In this document: in pieces, positions 24,431 to 37,700 of the stretch
Numbering within the stretch: the first letter of the stretch is position 1
Layout: each line of letters starts with the position of its first letter
From: Hysterangium stoloniferum
Lineage: Eukaryota > Basidiomycota > Agaricomycetes > Hysterangiales > Hysterangiaceae
Direction of reading: 5' to 3'
Assembly (NCBI GenBank): GCA_015178975.1
Contig: WHVD01000245.1
Location: forward strand, 1-64,000
DNA: 64,000 nucleotides
Made by a program: the position numbers and the translations under genes
The notes under the pieces: model-generated
The model's database searches: none
Told to the model about the DNA's origin: nothing
Seen by the model: only the letters and a program-made list of their open reading frames with translations

Positions 24431-27150
24431 TAATCTTGAATACAACTCCAGCAACATGTCGAAACCATAAATCTTGGTGGATGCAACCCACGAATAGCTG
24501 AATAGGATCTTGGTTAAATCAACGTCGTTACTGTCTATTCTGGCGACAATGATTTTCTTCAGCAGGATGAGGTGTGATGGCGTGATACACGGTTATAACA
24601 GGAATTCAAGTAGCCTCTGGTCGCAGTGACTTCATCTACACACTCCCGACACACGTGGTAGATGGCTTTCATGAACTATGCAAGCCCGCCAATGAGTAAA
24701 GTAATTGCAATCAGGTTATTATTTTATAATGGTGCCGCCAAGCCAGCACTAAACACCAACTTTGATAATTTTGTATCGACATTTATCCTACAAATCACCC
24801 AAAATGTATCAACATTTAAGCGTCAAGATGATCAACACCGGGACACCATATGAAGGTAAAACCCAAAGATGTCAGGAGCTTGGCAGTGTGATCTCTCCGC
24901 TGTCTATAGCATAGAGTGAACACCACCAGAACAGGGATAATATAATCAACGCCCCCTGCGAAATTTCGTGGGTCTGCGAAGACGTGAGTATTTCGAGTGT
25001 ATTTAGTGATTGACGTTGAGCTATCCCTACCTCATTCAATCAATGCTCTGTTGAATTAGTCTACCTAATCTTGCCAGAGTTTAATTCTGCGTCAGGAAAC
25101 CGTCAAGCCGAGATGCTGTCAGACCATTCCCCAGTCCCCGGTATCACTGACATCCGGGATGTGGCGTTCGTGGAGTCCCTGGCATCCCAACCATACTCGG
25201 AGGGTCATGGTAAGTTGTCTGTCCTTGGCAGTGAAATATCCAGTTTGTCAACAGTCGTGCATCGAGAATTAAACTCAAGCCGGCTGTTGCTTGAATAATG
25301 GCCATCTGTATTCAATTCTATCATAATCCCACCACAATATTTCTAGTTTAAACAATTTTGTATCGCCCCAATAAGGACTGTATTCCTCGTCTGCCTTTGC
25401 CATATCAAGGGGCTTGCATCGTCCGAAAGGTCGGACAAAAGCAAGAAAGATGACTATAGTTGACCAGTCCGCTGCAATATCCAAGAGGAGTTCAGGGCTA
25501 TTTTTCACGAGGTGGCTGATCGTCGAACGTGAATACATTTTTTGCTCCGTGAACTGTTCGCCGCGACGCTCCAGGCTCATACCATTATCCATTGCTGTAG
25601 CTGTTGGATGTGACGATGGCAAGGTAGATTAAGGATTGTGAGGCACTGTATGTCCTTGCGAATGTCAAAGCTGACATCTAGCTGGTGTCTCCTTGGCGAG
25701 CACTACCAACTTACTAGCATTGCTTTGATGAAGCAGTCTGGAAGCCACATTATTATGTTCTGGGGGGTATTTTCCGGAAAACGAAAACGTAATTCGAATT
25801 CGTCAACGGTGTCGACACACCGGTGAAAAAGTGTAGAGACTAACGGATAGGAAGGAATAGGGGACGACAACGAACGTTCGAGATCTAGTCGAATATTCCT
25901 TTAATATTAGATTCCATCAAACGAATTTTTCTCTACTACTCGCAATGACATAATTCAAATATGACAATTGGTGGAGTTCACTCCAGTCAACTGACATGGA
26001 AGCAGCAGGGGAACTGTCGGGATAGGGAGTAAAATAAATCGTCATGGCGTGTAGTTTGACGCTAACGACTGACACATTGAAACCCAGAAAATCTCGGGGA
26101 ATGACTGCTCCACACGGCGGGTCGTGGGTATTCTTCAGCTCTTAGCTGATATGGGATTCCGCCTGACATGCCCACGAGCTATCTTTCTCTTATACAAGGC
26201 GAAAGCTTACGACATGTGAAGAAATGTCGGTGTCCTGATCATGGTGTTTATTGGTTTGGCCTCGGCTTCCTGGTCTCCCAAACAAAGGACACAAGAAGGA
26301 TGGTGGGACCGCCTTATTTGAGACGCCGTAGTGGTATTCGATTGACGTTCTTACTGCTAGTATATGCGATGTGATTTCAGAGAGTAGTCATTGGAGTATA
26401 TTCAACACCAGGGTAGAGAACCTCGCAGCGACTATTTCAAGTGACGATCTTCGATTCTAAATTGTATCAAATTATGTAGCTTCATACAACTCTCAAGTTC
26501 GCGTCCTGTTTGAAATGATTGCCATTGATAAATAGGATATCAGTCTAGCCGCTGGTGGTGGCCGCGAGTGTATTCAATGCATGTATGGCATCAAGAGGTG
26601 CAACATGCAGCGCGCGCGGCGGCGGCGAAAAGTGACTGTATGCGCTCTTATATTTGCTCGGCCTATGACAGCTTTATTGTCAAGTTTTCAATGGAAGAGA
26701 ATTAGTTTAAATAATTCGCCCAGCACATTCACTCGCACGGTGTGGAGGCCCTTGGTGGGAAGATCATTGTTCCTGTCGATTCAACATTACCCTGAAGGCA
26801 TGATGAGCCTGACCGAGACATGCATCGAATTGGGGGTGGAGACCTTTTTCAGACCTCCAGTGATATCTTACTTTAAAATGCGGATGTTAGTCTAGTCACG
26901 GCTAGTGGAAATGTATTCAACACATTTATGGGGACAACTGAGGAGCTCGCGGAGATAATGAAAAGTGACTATATAGTTCTGACATAGATTTAAACTAAAT
27001 AGATTTATAACATCTGCAACCCCGGCTGCAATCCTGGTTTGGTTGCGTTGTGTCGGCATCATCAAAGAGAAATGATTACAAAGTGTGTCCAATCGATGGT
27101 GTAAGACCTTTGTCAGGGCAACCATGTGCCTTCAACACTGATTAGGGGGG
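24431..27150. pseudogene. Third decayed family copy and flanking fragments
   Basis: 24430-24680 resembles family exon 3 on the minus strand, while 24720-24810 resembles the same exon on the plus strand, so an inversion junction lies near 24700. 25030-25080 resembles the end of exon 2 (minus). 25590-25900 is a decayed GETLPDVNFNI exon (minus). 26581-26895 is open on the plus strand with LNNSPSTFTRTVWRPLVG. 26900-27150 continues the 3' side of the copy at 27-29 kb (DLCQGNH-like sequence). Nothing intact. Confidence 0.35.
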
Positions 27151-27151
27151 T

Positions 27152-29023
27152 CTAATTAGACCGTACTGATACACAGGTGGAAGGTGTGGCGACCACGCAA
27201 AGGAAGGAACGCGCGGTGAAATCTAAATGTTTAACCCAGTAATTGAAGAATTTGTCTTTGGGCGGGCCGCGCATAATGTCGCAATGTGGAAGAAGAGAAA
27301 CGAGAATGGCGATGGTATCAAGGCTGCGCACTGTGGTCAACGCAGATTCGGGCTCGGAAGATCCACCTATCAGCTTCAGAGTCAATGCGATTATTCGCTC
27401 ACCATACCTAATGAGATCCCGATTAGGACTCATGTGGGTCAGAATGAGACTGGTAGGAAAGTTTCGTGAGTGGATGTAAGACGGTGTTGGAAGATAAAAT
27501 ATAGTGAACGTACCGTACGATGGGCCCAATTAACGAAGAAACAACGTTCAGCTGGTTGATGTGATCGGTGAGAAGCGTGCTGTCGTTGAAGAAGGTTTCC
27601 AAGAAGCCAATACTCCAATACAGTGAGTCGGACATGTGGAAATCAAGATGAAGTGTCAATGACGCTATAAGCAGGGGTATGTCGTCCAATACAGCCCTCA
27701 ATACAGCTCCAGCGATATCTCGAAACCATGCATCTTGGTGCATGCAACAGACGAGAAGTCGGATAGGAGATACATAAAAGTTAAGTCGTTGTGTCTGATA
27801 TTCTCTGTTATGGTTTTGGTGGGAAGGATGAAATGATGGAATATCGCGACGCACGGTTGTAACCACAATTCAATGCAGCCTCTAATCGCCGTGAGCTCCT
27901 GTACAGATAGTGGACGCATGTGGCAGATCGCTTCCACGATAAGAACAAGGCGGAAAAGGGGGAAGCGCCAATCAGATTCTGAGACATAATGAGATTCTGA
28001 TAGAGAACGGGCGATGTGTATGATAAATGTTGATGCAACCTCATCCAAGTTGGTGTGCAGCGGTGACTTGACTAAAACGTTGTAAAGTGATGACGTAATC
28101 ACCGGTGACTTGTCTCTCTCTAACCAATGGACGCCGGGGCAGTGAAAGAAGGCCGCAGCCAAGAATGTCATAAGCTTCATAGTGTGACATTTGCCGCTCC
28201 CGAAAGAAAATATCGGGAATCTCTTTAAAACTTCCGTCGCTCTTCTCCGAATTTGAGGCGGGTACATTGGTCTACGACTCAGATATGAGTATTTCCAGTG
28301 TATTCAATGATTGAGGTATCCCTACCTCGTTAAATCAGCACTATCCTGAACTAGTCTTCCCAGTTTTGGCAGCGTAAGATGCTTGTGTAGCAACTTGCTA
28401 AAGGCACCATCGTCTCGTAACAAACGGGTGATTTCCCGGTATATTGTCAGCTTTGCGATCAACGAAGCTTTCTTAGCACTGTGAAGGACTTTCATCCCAA
28501 CCCATTCCAAACCGACTCCACAGCAATACCCGGGGCCAATGTCAATAATTGACATTGTCCCCTGACTCCGCGAGATCATTCCCCAGTCATCGGCATAACT
28601 GCGATATGGGCTAAGGTTGGATGTCGTGTTGGTGGATATCTTAACAACAGTGGGTGGGTCATGGCAGGTCGTTTCTCCTTGACACTGAGATCTGCCGCAT
28701 GTAACACAGATCACATGAAAATAGCATTATACTTTACTTACCAACCCGTCAACCCAGACCTCTATATGGTTTTCAGACAGCTGTATGTGCTGCTCATCAT
28801 CGAGGCCCCGATAACATAAATCATGGCCTGGTTCGTTACAGCGCCATCGTTCTTGAAGCTTCTCCCTGAATATCTCTCTCATCCCTTTAACGATCTCGTC
28901 CCGTTTCTCTGAAGTCAATACACCCGGGGAAACTAAGGGTGGTAGCTCTTCAATGTCTTCAAGGTAGATCCCAGCCGTTGCCGAATCATCATTCCCCAGA
29001 GTCGTCTCGTTGAAAGTAGACAT
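27152..29023 (-). CDS. Unknown multi-exon protein, best copy of the local family
   Basis: Function not recognised. Exon 1 (29023-28731, ATG start) encodes MREIFREKLQERWRCNEPG, then HDLCYRGLDDEQHIQLSENH and EVWVDGLVSK, followed by a GTAAGT donor. Exon 2 (about 28680-28326) encodes GYCCGVGLEWVGMKVL, KKASLIAKLTIY and LPKLGRLVQDSADL, then a GTAGGG donor. Exon 3 (28267-27698 is open) encodes KSPVITSSLYNVLVKSPLH, EVASTFIIHIARSL, VEAICHMRPLSVQELTAI and LQPCVAIFHHFILP. Exon 4 (about 27620-27480) carries NDSTLLTDHINQLNVVSSL and GPIVRYVHYIL. Exon 5 (27470-27152) carries GERIIALTLKLIGG and EPESALTTVRSLDTIAI, ending CVVATPSTCVSVRSN. Exon 3 runs on past its likely donor. Paralogues lie at 14.7-16.5, 19.9-21.4, 24.4-25.1 and 60.3-60.8 kb. 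This copy may be intact, but no full model was completed. Confidence 0.5.
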
Positions 29024-29115
29024 TAGTGGGTAGCAGTCTCACCTACACTAGAAGGGGGTGCCTTGCTTTTGTGCCGCCACCAGTCGGAGAGCTAATTCCA
29101 TGAAGGTACAGCGTT

Positions 29116-30290
29116 ATGGCTGTACTTACACGGGATACCCAGCATTTCATTCCTGCCTTCGTCCATAAGGTTCCTTCACCTTCCTTGAACCTTATAGGCT
29201 CCACCGTAATTATGAGGTCACTACTTCTTCCACCTTCCACACAGCATGTAATAATGGTAGTCGATTGTCACATTGAAAGCAAAACGGCTTTTCTGATATC
29301 GAGAAGTGACATTGCCATGTACCATATAAATACAGTCCAGAGCGATGCCCAATGGTTACTGCCTTCAAGTTGCCGCTGTCAGCCTCAGGCTTTGTCCAGA
29401 GAGATTGCACACTTCCTGTTTTTTATTTTGCAAACTTTCACAGAGGAGAAACCCAGGGCCAGTGATAGTCTAGTCGCATTAATGGTAAGCAACGTGATTT
29501 TTTCATTCGTCCTCGCCATTTCCTTGGTTGTGACGAATCCATCCGGGTGTGTATTAACTCATTCTAAATATAATCTCATCTCAGGCGACACTGACAGCTA
29601 GCTTTATTATTATCTGTCTGTCTGAGTGGAATGTTTCGCCCCCGGCTCACACGATTGATGCATGGACATTGCTCTTCAAAGCGACGATGACAAGGTAGAA
29701 GAAGCATTGTGACCCACTCGCAGTTTGACCCATTGCAGGCAGAGCTCCTCCGGTATGTAAACATTCACCATGCTGGCTATGCTAATGTACATTCCCCTTT
29801 TCTACCATCTTTCTGCCCCCTTCGGTGCTGCCAATTCCACTGTGCCCTTTGAGCTCCACATAAGTCACCGTAGTAATCCCTCTTCGTTCCCACACGATAG
29901 CCATTCATCGCAGCCCTGGGTTTGTCACCACAATCGATCCTTCATTTTCTCGTTCTGGCTAATTTTTCCGTCAAGGAATGGACGAGCTACCCTGAGTCTT
30001 AACACCACTATAACTTTTAATACAGCTCCAGCCAGATCTCGAAACGATGCATCTTGGTGGATGCAACACACAAGAAGCCGTATAGGATAGTCATAATGGA
30101 GAGATAGTTGCCGGTGACTTTGTCTGTTATAGTTTTGGTGGCAGGATGAAATGATGTCATGTGGCGACGCACGGTTGTAACCAGAATTCAATGTAACCTG
30201 TGATCGCCGTGAGCGCCTCTACAGATAGTTGACGCACGTGGCAGATCGCTTCCACGATATCAATCAATCATCATCCCCAGTAAGAAATCG
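29116..30290. pseudogene. Family fragments upstream of the best copy
   Basis: 29270-29350 repeats 22210-22290 (plus-strand KTAFLISRSDIA). 29385-29510 is an old R1 fragment. 29764-29576 (minus) is a truncated RIEEQCPCINRVSRGRNIPL exon. 29840-30005 matches 17270-17440. 30191-29925 (minus) matches the end of family exon 3 (cysteine-histidine CCIHQDASFRDLAGAVLK). These could be the 3' end of a further upstream copy or part of the same locus. Confidence 0.4.
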
Positions 30291-30798
30291 CTATTGCCAA
30301 ATCGAACTATATAGAATCACATAATGGACTTTCTATCGCGTTTGACGTTCTGGTCCAGGCAGCTCGTGGTTATATGAAAATTCAAACCGCCTAAATATAC
30401 ATAGAATCATATTGATCTATTGCATATGTGTATAGCGAGACACATCGATCATCATATAACCATCTCTATCTATTGGCATACAACCTCATCCAGCCTCTCC
30501 GCATGCCGACCATATAACCACATCCAACCAGACTCACACCTATATGGTAATTGCAACCGTCTGTCAGCACACTCACTGCCCAAAGTCAAAGACATACCGG
30601 TCTCGGGAGCATGAAGACACTGAGACGATAAAGAGACAGCAGAAAGTGGCATGAGGAATCGCACCGGGCCAGTCTAACGACAATATGAAGGCATTACGAG
30701 CACGTGAAAAGAGCACCTATTATACAGCGATGCAGGCAGGATAAAAAGTGACCGAAGTGACATTACGAGAGAAGTTAACAGGTAAGAGATGCAGTTAA
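30291..30798. other. No supportable gene
   Basis: Short frames only. It contains repeated ATAGAATCATAT/ATAACCATCTC-like AT-rich words near 30370-30470. The 3' end of the gene at 30799 abuts it. Confidence 0.3.
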
Positions 30799-31817
30799 TT
30801 AAGCGGCGCCAAAAGTAGGGGATATGCGGCAAACTTGAAGAGCGAGCGTGCGGTAAAGCGGGAGACGAGGTGAGAGACACGGCTGCCAAGTGCATTGGCT
30901 GTATGAGATGTGAGAACGTAGCTTGAGATTCATAAACATTGAAGGCGCAGTACACAATAGCAGATAGCGAGTGAATAAAGGGCGAGACCAGCGAGACAGT
31001 AGTGATAACGTGAGAGCGGTGAAAGCTGAGGCAGGAGACATCAGAGCAATAGAGAAGTCGAAAGGGGATGCCGAAGGATGCTGAGGATGCGTTGTTGATA
31101 CAAGTCTGGAAATCATGAATGATCCTGTCCTTTGCAATATAAACAACATGAAAACATACTGAATGTTAATCCTCCCTAGTATTGTTCGTACCTTGGTTGC
31201 TCGCCTCCCTCAGCGACTTGCTGAAAATGATCCATTTCCATTTACAATGCCGGGGGTGCATCACAATAAAGTGGAAGACGAAACATAGGATATAAAGGGG
31301 GCGTTACTTTAATTTTTTCCTTCCCAAGTGCTTTCCAGATACATTCGAAGGTGGCTGGCATAACTGGATAATGTGTCTTGAGGTATTCGATGTAAAATAA
31401 AGTTCTGGACAATGCGTTAGTCACAGCCCAGAAAATATTTGGACTTACTTGGCTGAATTTGTACCTCTGATACGCTTCATTCCGGTGGCAGAGCTGGTTT
31501 TACCTGTTCGCTTGTGATCTATAGAATTTGGAGGACGGTCATGTTTGTTTGCAGCATTTAGCTTGTTATAGGCATCATACAGGGTCACCATAAGCAGAGT
31601 TTCCAGCAGCCAGAAGGTCTCTGTGGTTGGCGGTTTTGTAATAAAATGCCTATCAAAAGAGCACATATATGTGCTCAAAACATGAAGACTATGTGGTAAA
31701 CTTACAAGTTCATGGCCCATATGGTTACTGTAGATCGGATTATTCTCAAGCAGGTTGTGGCTGGAACGATGCGACCGGGATTGGGGATGTCTAAATGGTC
31801 AAAACGATGACTCTCCT
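30799..31817 (-). CDS. Unknown protein, five short exons (5' end unresolved)
   Basis: Function not recognised. Exons join in one frame through GT-AG introns: 31817-31706, 31649-31449, 31404-31308, 31220-31192 and 31129-30799. Phases match at every junction, and the sum leaves a clean frame to the stop at 30799. The first three exons read convincingly: LDIPNPGRIVPATTCLR, TVTIWAMNLHFITKPPTTE, WLLETLLMVTLYDAYNKLN, then AKTLFYIEYLKTHYPVMPAT and CIWKALGKEKIK. The last exon is Ser/Leu/Arg-rich and less certain. The start exon was not fixed: ATG at 31886 would fit in phase but needs an intron of only 32 nt. The gene reads in the same direction as the next gene at 32689-33774. Confidence 0.45.
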
Positions 31818-31886
31818 CTACTTTACTCCAGAAGAATAGGGTCAATTACTGGGGGAGCATACAGCTGTGGTTTTCTGTAAGAACAT

Positions 31887-32688
31887 GTAAGAGGAGGTGA
31901 GGGCCATGACACTGATGATATGGTGGTAGAAGGCAAGGTCAACTGGCCCCAGAGTGTGTTACATTTGTGTCATTGTCACACATTATTCTAGCAGCAGCGG
32001 TGGTTTCAAATTCTTGCTTTGGATGCAGTATATACCCAGTATCATGTTTTCTATGGTTTCTACTCAATTTTAGCTTGGAATCCTGAAGAAACTCCCCATG
32101 GTTGGTGGCCATGACAATAGCAATTCTAGTCATTATCTGCGATCATATTTTAGTCCTAATTAGATATCCCCAGATGAACCGTCCTTGTATATCTCAATAC
32201 AAACGGAGCCAACATCAAATATTGGTACAGAACCATTGAAAATATTGCAGGAAAGCAGTTGGTTATACAGGATTATGTTACAAAAGCTCTGGCACGATTG
32301 CAGATCAATGACGTTATACCTACTTTATTTGGTTATGCCTGGTTGTATTAGGAAATAGAGATTTCTCACTGGGCATCATCAATGATCAAAGAAAGTAAAG
32401 TTGTACGGAGTTATAGGTCGATTGTTACCATTCGCGTATGTCCTTCCAGATCTGATGGCATCAAGTGTGAAATCAAATGAGGTCGACTTCACTCCGCTGT
32501 AAGGCCCCCAGCCACTTCGTATTGGTCAAAGACGCAATAAATAATGTGAGCCATGGGTGTTAAATAACATGTCTGGCCGCCTAGATCTCAAGTTGCTGTA
32601 ATTCTATATAGTCACTTATAAATATGCACAGTCTAGCCCGATCTCGTAGCATTGAAATATATGTACTTTACAATCTTATTAAAAAAAA
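31887..32688. other. No supportable gene
   Basis: A minus-strand 64-codon frame at 31939-32133 has no motif. The rest is AT-rich with short frames. It probably holds the promoter of the 30.8-31.8 kb gene, with no clear element. Confidence 0.3.
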
Positions 32689-33774
32689 TTAGAACGATAA
32701 TAAAAAACGAGAATAGGAGGGTAAGCTGCGTGGCAAGACATTACGCACGATGGCCACGACAGTCTGCAATATGAGCCTTGAATGCCTTGGGAGGGAATAA
32801 GCAGCACATTGATCACAAAATTCAAGTATATCAGGGCTTCCATCTCGATCGGTGTCCAAGCTGCTGGTGGGAGATAAATGATCACAACTCGACCTGTCGA
32901 CAGCGGGAGCTGAGCAACGACTATGACTTGGGCCAATGACTATTCTGCCGATGGGACTACTGCTCGATTGGCTCGAACGAAAATGAGTGGGGGTAGAAAC
33001 AAGGGGTGAGCGTACTTCGTGCTGCTCAGTGACGGCATGGGTTCCAGTCGCACGTTGAAGTCGGGATCGTGAGGCTGCTTGAATACCAGGCGGTACCAAT
33101 GCTATTGCTGGTAAGATTTGAAGGTAGTTATTAATTATACAACTGTACTCACCAGCTACCACAGGATGACTCGCTGCATATGCAAGAGAAGATCGCTTGC
33201 GAGTTGTTATAAGTACCCTCCTATGAAGAGGAGCGCGAGGTGGAATATGGCGATATGGAGTAGAAGACACCGGCGAGACAGCTGTAAAGAAATTAGATCA
33301 TCTTAGTTGTTACATACACATTTGCAACACACCGCCATCTTTATCCTGTGTGGGATAATCTGCCGCAAGGTTGGCACTCACGTACTTCTCGTCAATAATG
33401 ACTAGGCATGATTTAGCAAACAATACACAATATATAAGCACTATCCGACTTACCACTTAAGCCGCAATCAGAGCAGAATGCATGGGTTCGTCCAGCGATG
33501 GTCTTCACCTCTACAAATAGCAATACAGGCGATAACAATGCGCAAAAACACTTGAATTTGATGCGTCGCATGTTTAGATAGGCAGGGATACCCTCTGGAT
33601 AAATGACACGGCCTTGTGACATTGGACTAGATAAGCAGGTTAGAAAAAGATAAACAAAAAGTAAAGCATAAGTACTCACTAAGGAAACTCTCGCGTCTCA
33701 TCAAACTCTCGGTCAAAAAAAACAAGGTTTTTAGAATGCTTTTGCAATGAATGTGATGTATTCTGCAAAGACAT
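32689..33774 (-). CDS. Unknown protein of about 299 residues, five exons
   Basis: Function not recognised. The model is read directly: ATG at 33774; exons 33774-33680, 33626-33454, 33401-33318, 33281-33153 and 33107-32689. Introns begin GTGAGT, GTAAGT, GTATGT and GTGAGT, end TAG or CAG, and are 36 to 53 nt long. Phases agree at all four junctions and the total is 900 nt including the stop. The N-terminal third has FFDREFDETREFP, GRVIYPEGIPAYLNM and a hydrophobic stretch with cysteines (CFCALLSPVLLFVEV), then RTHAFCSDCGLS. The C-terminal half is Ser/Pro/Arg-rich and probably disordered. The start is chosen because the frame upstream is closed by a stop. The 33281-33318 intron (36 nt) is unusually short, and an extra intron in the last exon is possible. 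Confidence 0.5.
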
Positions 33775-33796
33775 CTCTCCTCATGGCTGGATCCAT

Positions 33797-34792
33797 GGCA
33801 CAAATTTGTGCATGTGTAGTAGCAGCGCTCAATGCGAGTCGAGAGGGTACACACAGTCGGCCACCCGCACCTGTGTCTGTGAGAGAAGTCGAGGACATGT
33901 AGATCTTTGTGGTATTGGTATTACTGGTGGATGGGGTGTAGAAAAGGTGGCAGAGGTGGTCAAGTGGTCGGGGAGTTGAAATCTATGTCTCTTTATGTAT
34001 CAGTTAGACAATGCTGAATAATTTTATGATGACGCACCAATCTCTTTCGACACCCATAGATCCATGACAATCCTATGTACTGTATCCCGAATATGAGCGG
34101 AAAACATTGAGATGTTATGAAGAAAATCAGCCGGCGCACAAATATGAAGTGTATAGTACAATCTCACCTTTATCTCCATGATAACCTAAAGATCTCCATG
34201 TTTCTGTGAAGGAGATCTCCCATGGTGTTGTTAATGAGATCTCCGTGTAGTGACTGACTCAACAACGTCATTGAGCCTGTAATGACTTCCTAACATTCCT
34301 CTTAAGTAAAAATAAAATAAAATAAAATAAGACTGGTAATCACCAGAGAAGTATAGAGTGGCAAGCATGTGTCTTGAATCATCCAGATTCCTCCACTCGG
34401 CTCTTCAGCATGACGACACCAAGCTTTACAAAATACATATGAAGTTAAAAAGAAAAGAAAGCCATTAATTCATCATAAAACAGTGCACATACCCACATAC
34501 TGTATATATCACCTTCGTCAATCGAGATTGTCAATATTTTAGCCAATATGAGTCAGATAACATCCACGGAGGATGGTATCAAGGTGAAAAAAAATACTAG
34601 ACTGCTTAGTCAGCAACACAGCTCAAATCTCCAGTTCGGTACGAGGGATATATGCATGTTAAAACACCTCAGACCTAAGACATTTCAGGTTTTTTATAGC
34701 AAGATTTATTTATATTATACTTTATTAAGCTATTTATTATTTATTTGTGAGTATTAGACTAACATTGTAAATGGTCCGAGCTCTTCCATCCC
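33797..34792. other. No supportable gene; AAAATAAAATA microsatellite
   Basis: Contains GATCTCC-type repeats at 34190-34250 and four AAAATAA units near 34307-34330. The 34.5-34.79 kb part is the AT-rich upstream region of the next gene. An open frame at 34548-34757 is short and not convincing. Confidence 0.3.
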
Positions 34793-37700
34793 ATGTCCCT
34801 CACATCCGAGCAAGTCGAAGCAGTAAAAAAAGCAAGGCAAATTCTCGAAGATGTTGGGCTACTCAAATACTCAAATCAAACTGACTTGCCATTAGAACTT
34901 GACAATATCTGTTGTCTTGTCACACAAAATACACAGCCTGCTAGTCCACCTCTTCCCCTTCAAAAATATAATGCTCCTCCATCCCAATTATTCAGTGCCG
35001 AAGATATACTACTCAAAAAAAATCAAGTGACACGCAAAAGTTATGCAGACTCATTTATATATCACCCAACAGGTGTTATTGTGGAGTTTCCAGAAGCTGC
35101 AGCCATTTTAAAGGGTTCTGTTGCTCATTTTTTCCCTGTAAACTCTGAAAACTACATAGACCCAAAGGAAAATATTCAGTATTCTCTTGGAGGCCAACAT
35201 GGTGGTCGAGAAAATATCAAATGTCATATGTTGCATGACAGGCATACTGGAGAGTCAGTATTCTGCTCACAGCTTAAAATAAAGTGTAAGTTCAAGTTTT
35301 GAAACCAATCTTTTTCAGCTTAAAACAAATCTAATCCTTTAGGTTGTGGAATAAAAAAATGCTCTTTCAACAAACAGCCCTCTTTATTTTTAGGAAAACC
35401 TGTTTCACAAGCCTTCAATGCTTCACAAGAAGTATTTATGAAAACCCTAGCATTCTATTGCTCTTTGAGGGAGCATAAATGCATTTTTGACATGGAAAAT
35501 GATTTATTAGTTGCAGAGGATAACAGCGAAGAGTTTGGGGTTCATGAAATGACTTCAGCAGGTACATACTATGAAGGACTTTGTGATATGCGTTCAAAGG
35601 CACAAACACACTCCCACTGCACTGGGAAGCTCTTATTCTGTAGGAATGATTATGGTAAAGCCTTCATACAGTGAGTTTTTGTTTTATTACTTGTGTGAAA
35701 GTTGCCTGACAACTGGTTTATGAACTCATAGTTGTGAATATCGCCGAAAAGGCCATAATGCTCATCTAATTCTTTTAAATCTTCAATAATATAATTTGAC
35801 TTATTTGGAGGCATTGTTCAACAATGATATTCAATTAATCTTGGAAATAGAACTACAGGCCTCAGTGGAAGGCTATGGACCATTGGCACCCTGTACTACA
35901 GTTGCTACACCACGTGAACAGAAGGCATTTTGTTGTAAGTGGTATAAATTTCCATAGAACTCTTTTCTCATACTATGTGGTAGCAAACTGGCATAGAGAC
36001 TCAAATGGAATTTTGACTAAAGGCACTATGGATCACACTGAAGAATGTCCTGTTCGATTTGAATTTTATTATCCATATGATCTAACTTGCTGTCCATACA
36101 TCCTCATCATTTGCCGTGAAAAGCACTCCCATGCAAATCCTACTCCTTCTAAAACACCCCAAGCTGTCTTGACAGTGTTTTATAAGCTTCTGGAGTCTCT
36201 GGAATGGAGATTGGCTGACGCAACTCCAAGAAGAATTCTACTTGATTCGGCATTCATGTCTGGCCTTTGGAGCATATTAAATTGGAGCAAGACTTGTGAC
36301 CCGACATTTGGAGATCTACATCCATCTTCAGCAAATGCAGATCATACACATCGTTTAATCAACAACCTCTGACATACTTATGTATTATCCTCACGGAACA
36401 GGATTTGAAGGTACATGTTATCTCCCCCAGCTCTATTGTGTTAATTGCTTACCAAGTTACAGGAGCAGCTCATCTTCTCAAGGAACATAGGCTATTGCCG
36501 CCAGCTGATAGATATGTTCATTGTGTTGAGAAGCATGAAATTCCCAAAGAAGGTACATTTTCACTGATAATTTGCATGTTCAAAGCTATGAGCGAACTAC
36601 TTTTAAAAACAAAATGGCCTTCAATTGATACATCATTCAAAAGACTGCATAACTGGCAGGAATTTGAAATTGAGGCTTGGTTCTCTGAATATAACCGCTG
36701 TAAGTAATTTTATTTTTCGTTATTTGTAATACATTCTAACACATGCTTTAGCCATAGTAGTTGCTCGGGCTTTCACTACCTCTCAAAGTGCAGAGGCACA
36801 TAGAATATTATTCTGGCGCATTTTCGAGGTAGTTGAAGAGGATACAGGATCTCCAATTCAACTTCGTCATATTCATGGTGTTGGTTGGGATTCAATCATG
36901 GCCGATGGTGATAGAGGGCAGGCTGTAGGTGATTATTTTATTTATTCAGTATAACTAATCGACTAAATAGTTTCAAAGGCTTTGGACTGTACTGTGCAGA
37001 TATCTCAAAAGGCATTGCAGGATACTGCTCGATTGAGTGGCAGTGCCCATTACACAGCCTGACAGTGTATGAGCACCTTGCTCATTCATATCGATCTTGC
37101 TTCACACATTTCGGAAGAAATATTTCAAACCTTCGAGGACATGTGGATTCAAAAGTACGAACTGCAATGATGAGTCTTGCATCTGCAGAACCACTGCCCG
37201 ACTTTGAGGGCACATTGGATATTATTCGAAAAGGTGGTAAGAAAGCTGCAGGTATGTTACTAATTTATAATTTCTTCACATACAGTAGTCAACTTGCACA
37301 TTTTTTTCAGATTGGCTAAGAGACAAGGAAGCAGCAAATGGGTTTGCTCTGGCTGCAATATATCAACCAGCCAGCAAAACACCGCTTGAAATCTGGAGAG
37401 CGTCACCCATGACTTCAAATGGAAATGAGCAAGCACATTGCAGTGTAAATCGTGATGGTGTAAAGCTTACAACACTCGCTGGTATCATGCGAGGAATGCA
37501 GTATGATGCTCGCCATATGTCTGATCTCAATTTATTGCAGAGTTATGGCATTCACACCCGAGATCAGCAGGCTACTCACTACCGATGGTCAGCACGTGCC
37601 ATCACACGAAGTGGTAAGTAACTAGCTATTCCAATTATATCATCACACAGTCCTACTTCTGTCTAGGTGTGGTGCAGTGGCGTACAGTTGCAGCAAATGA

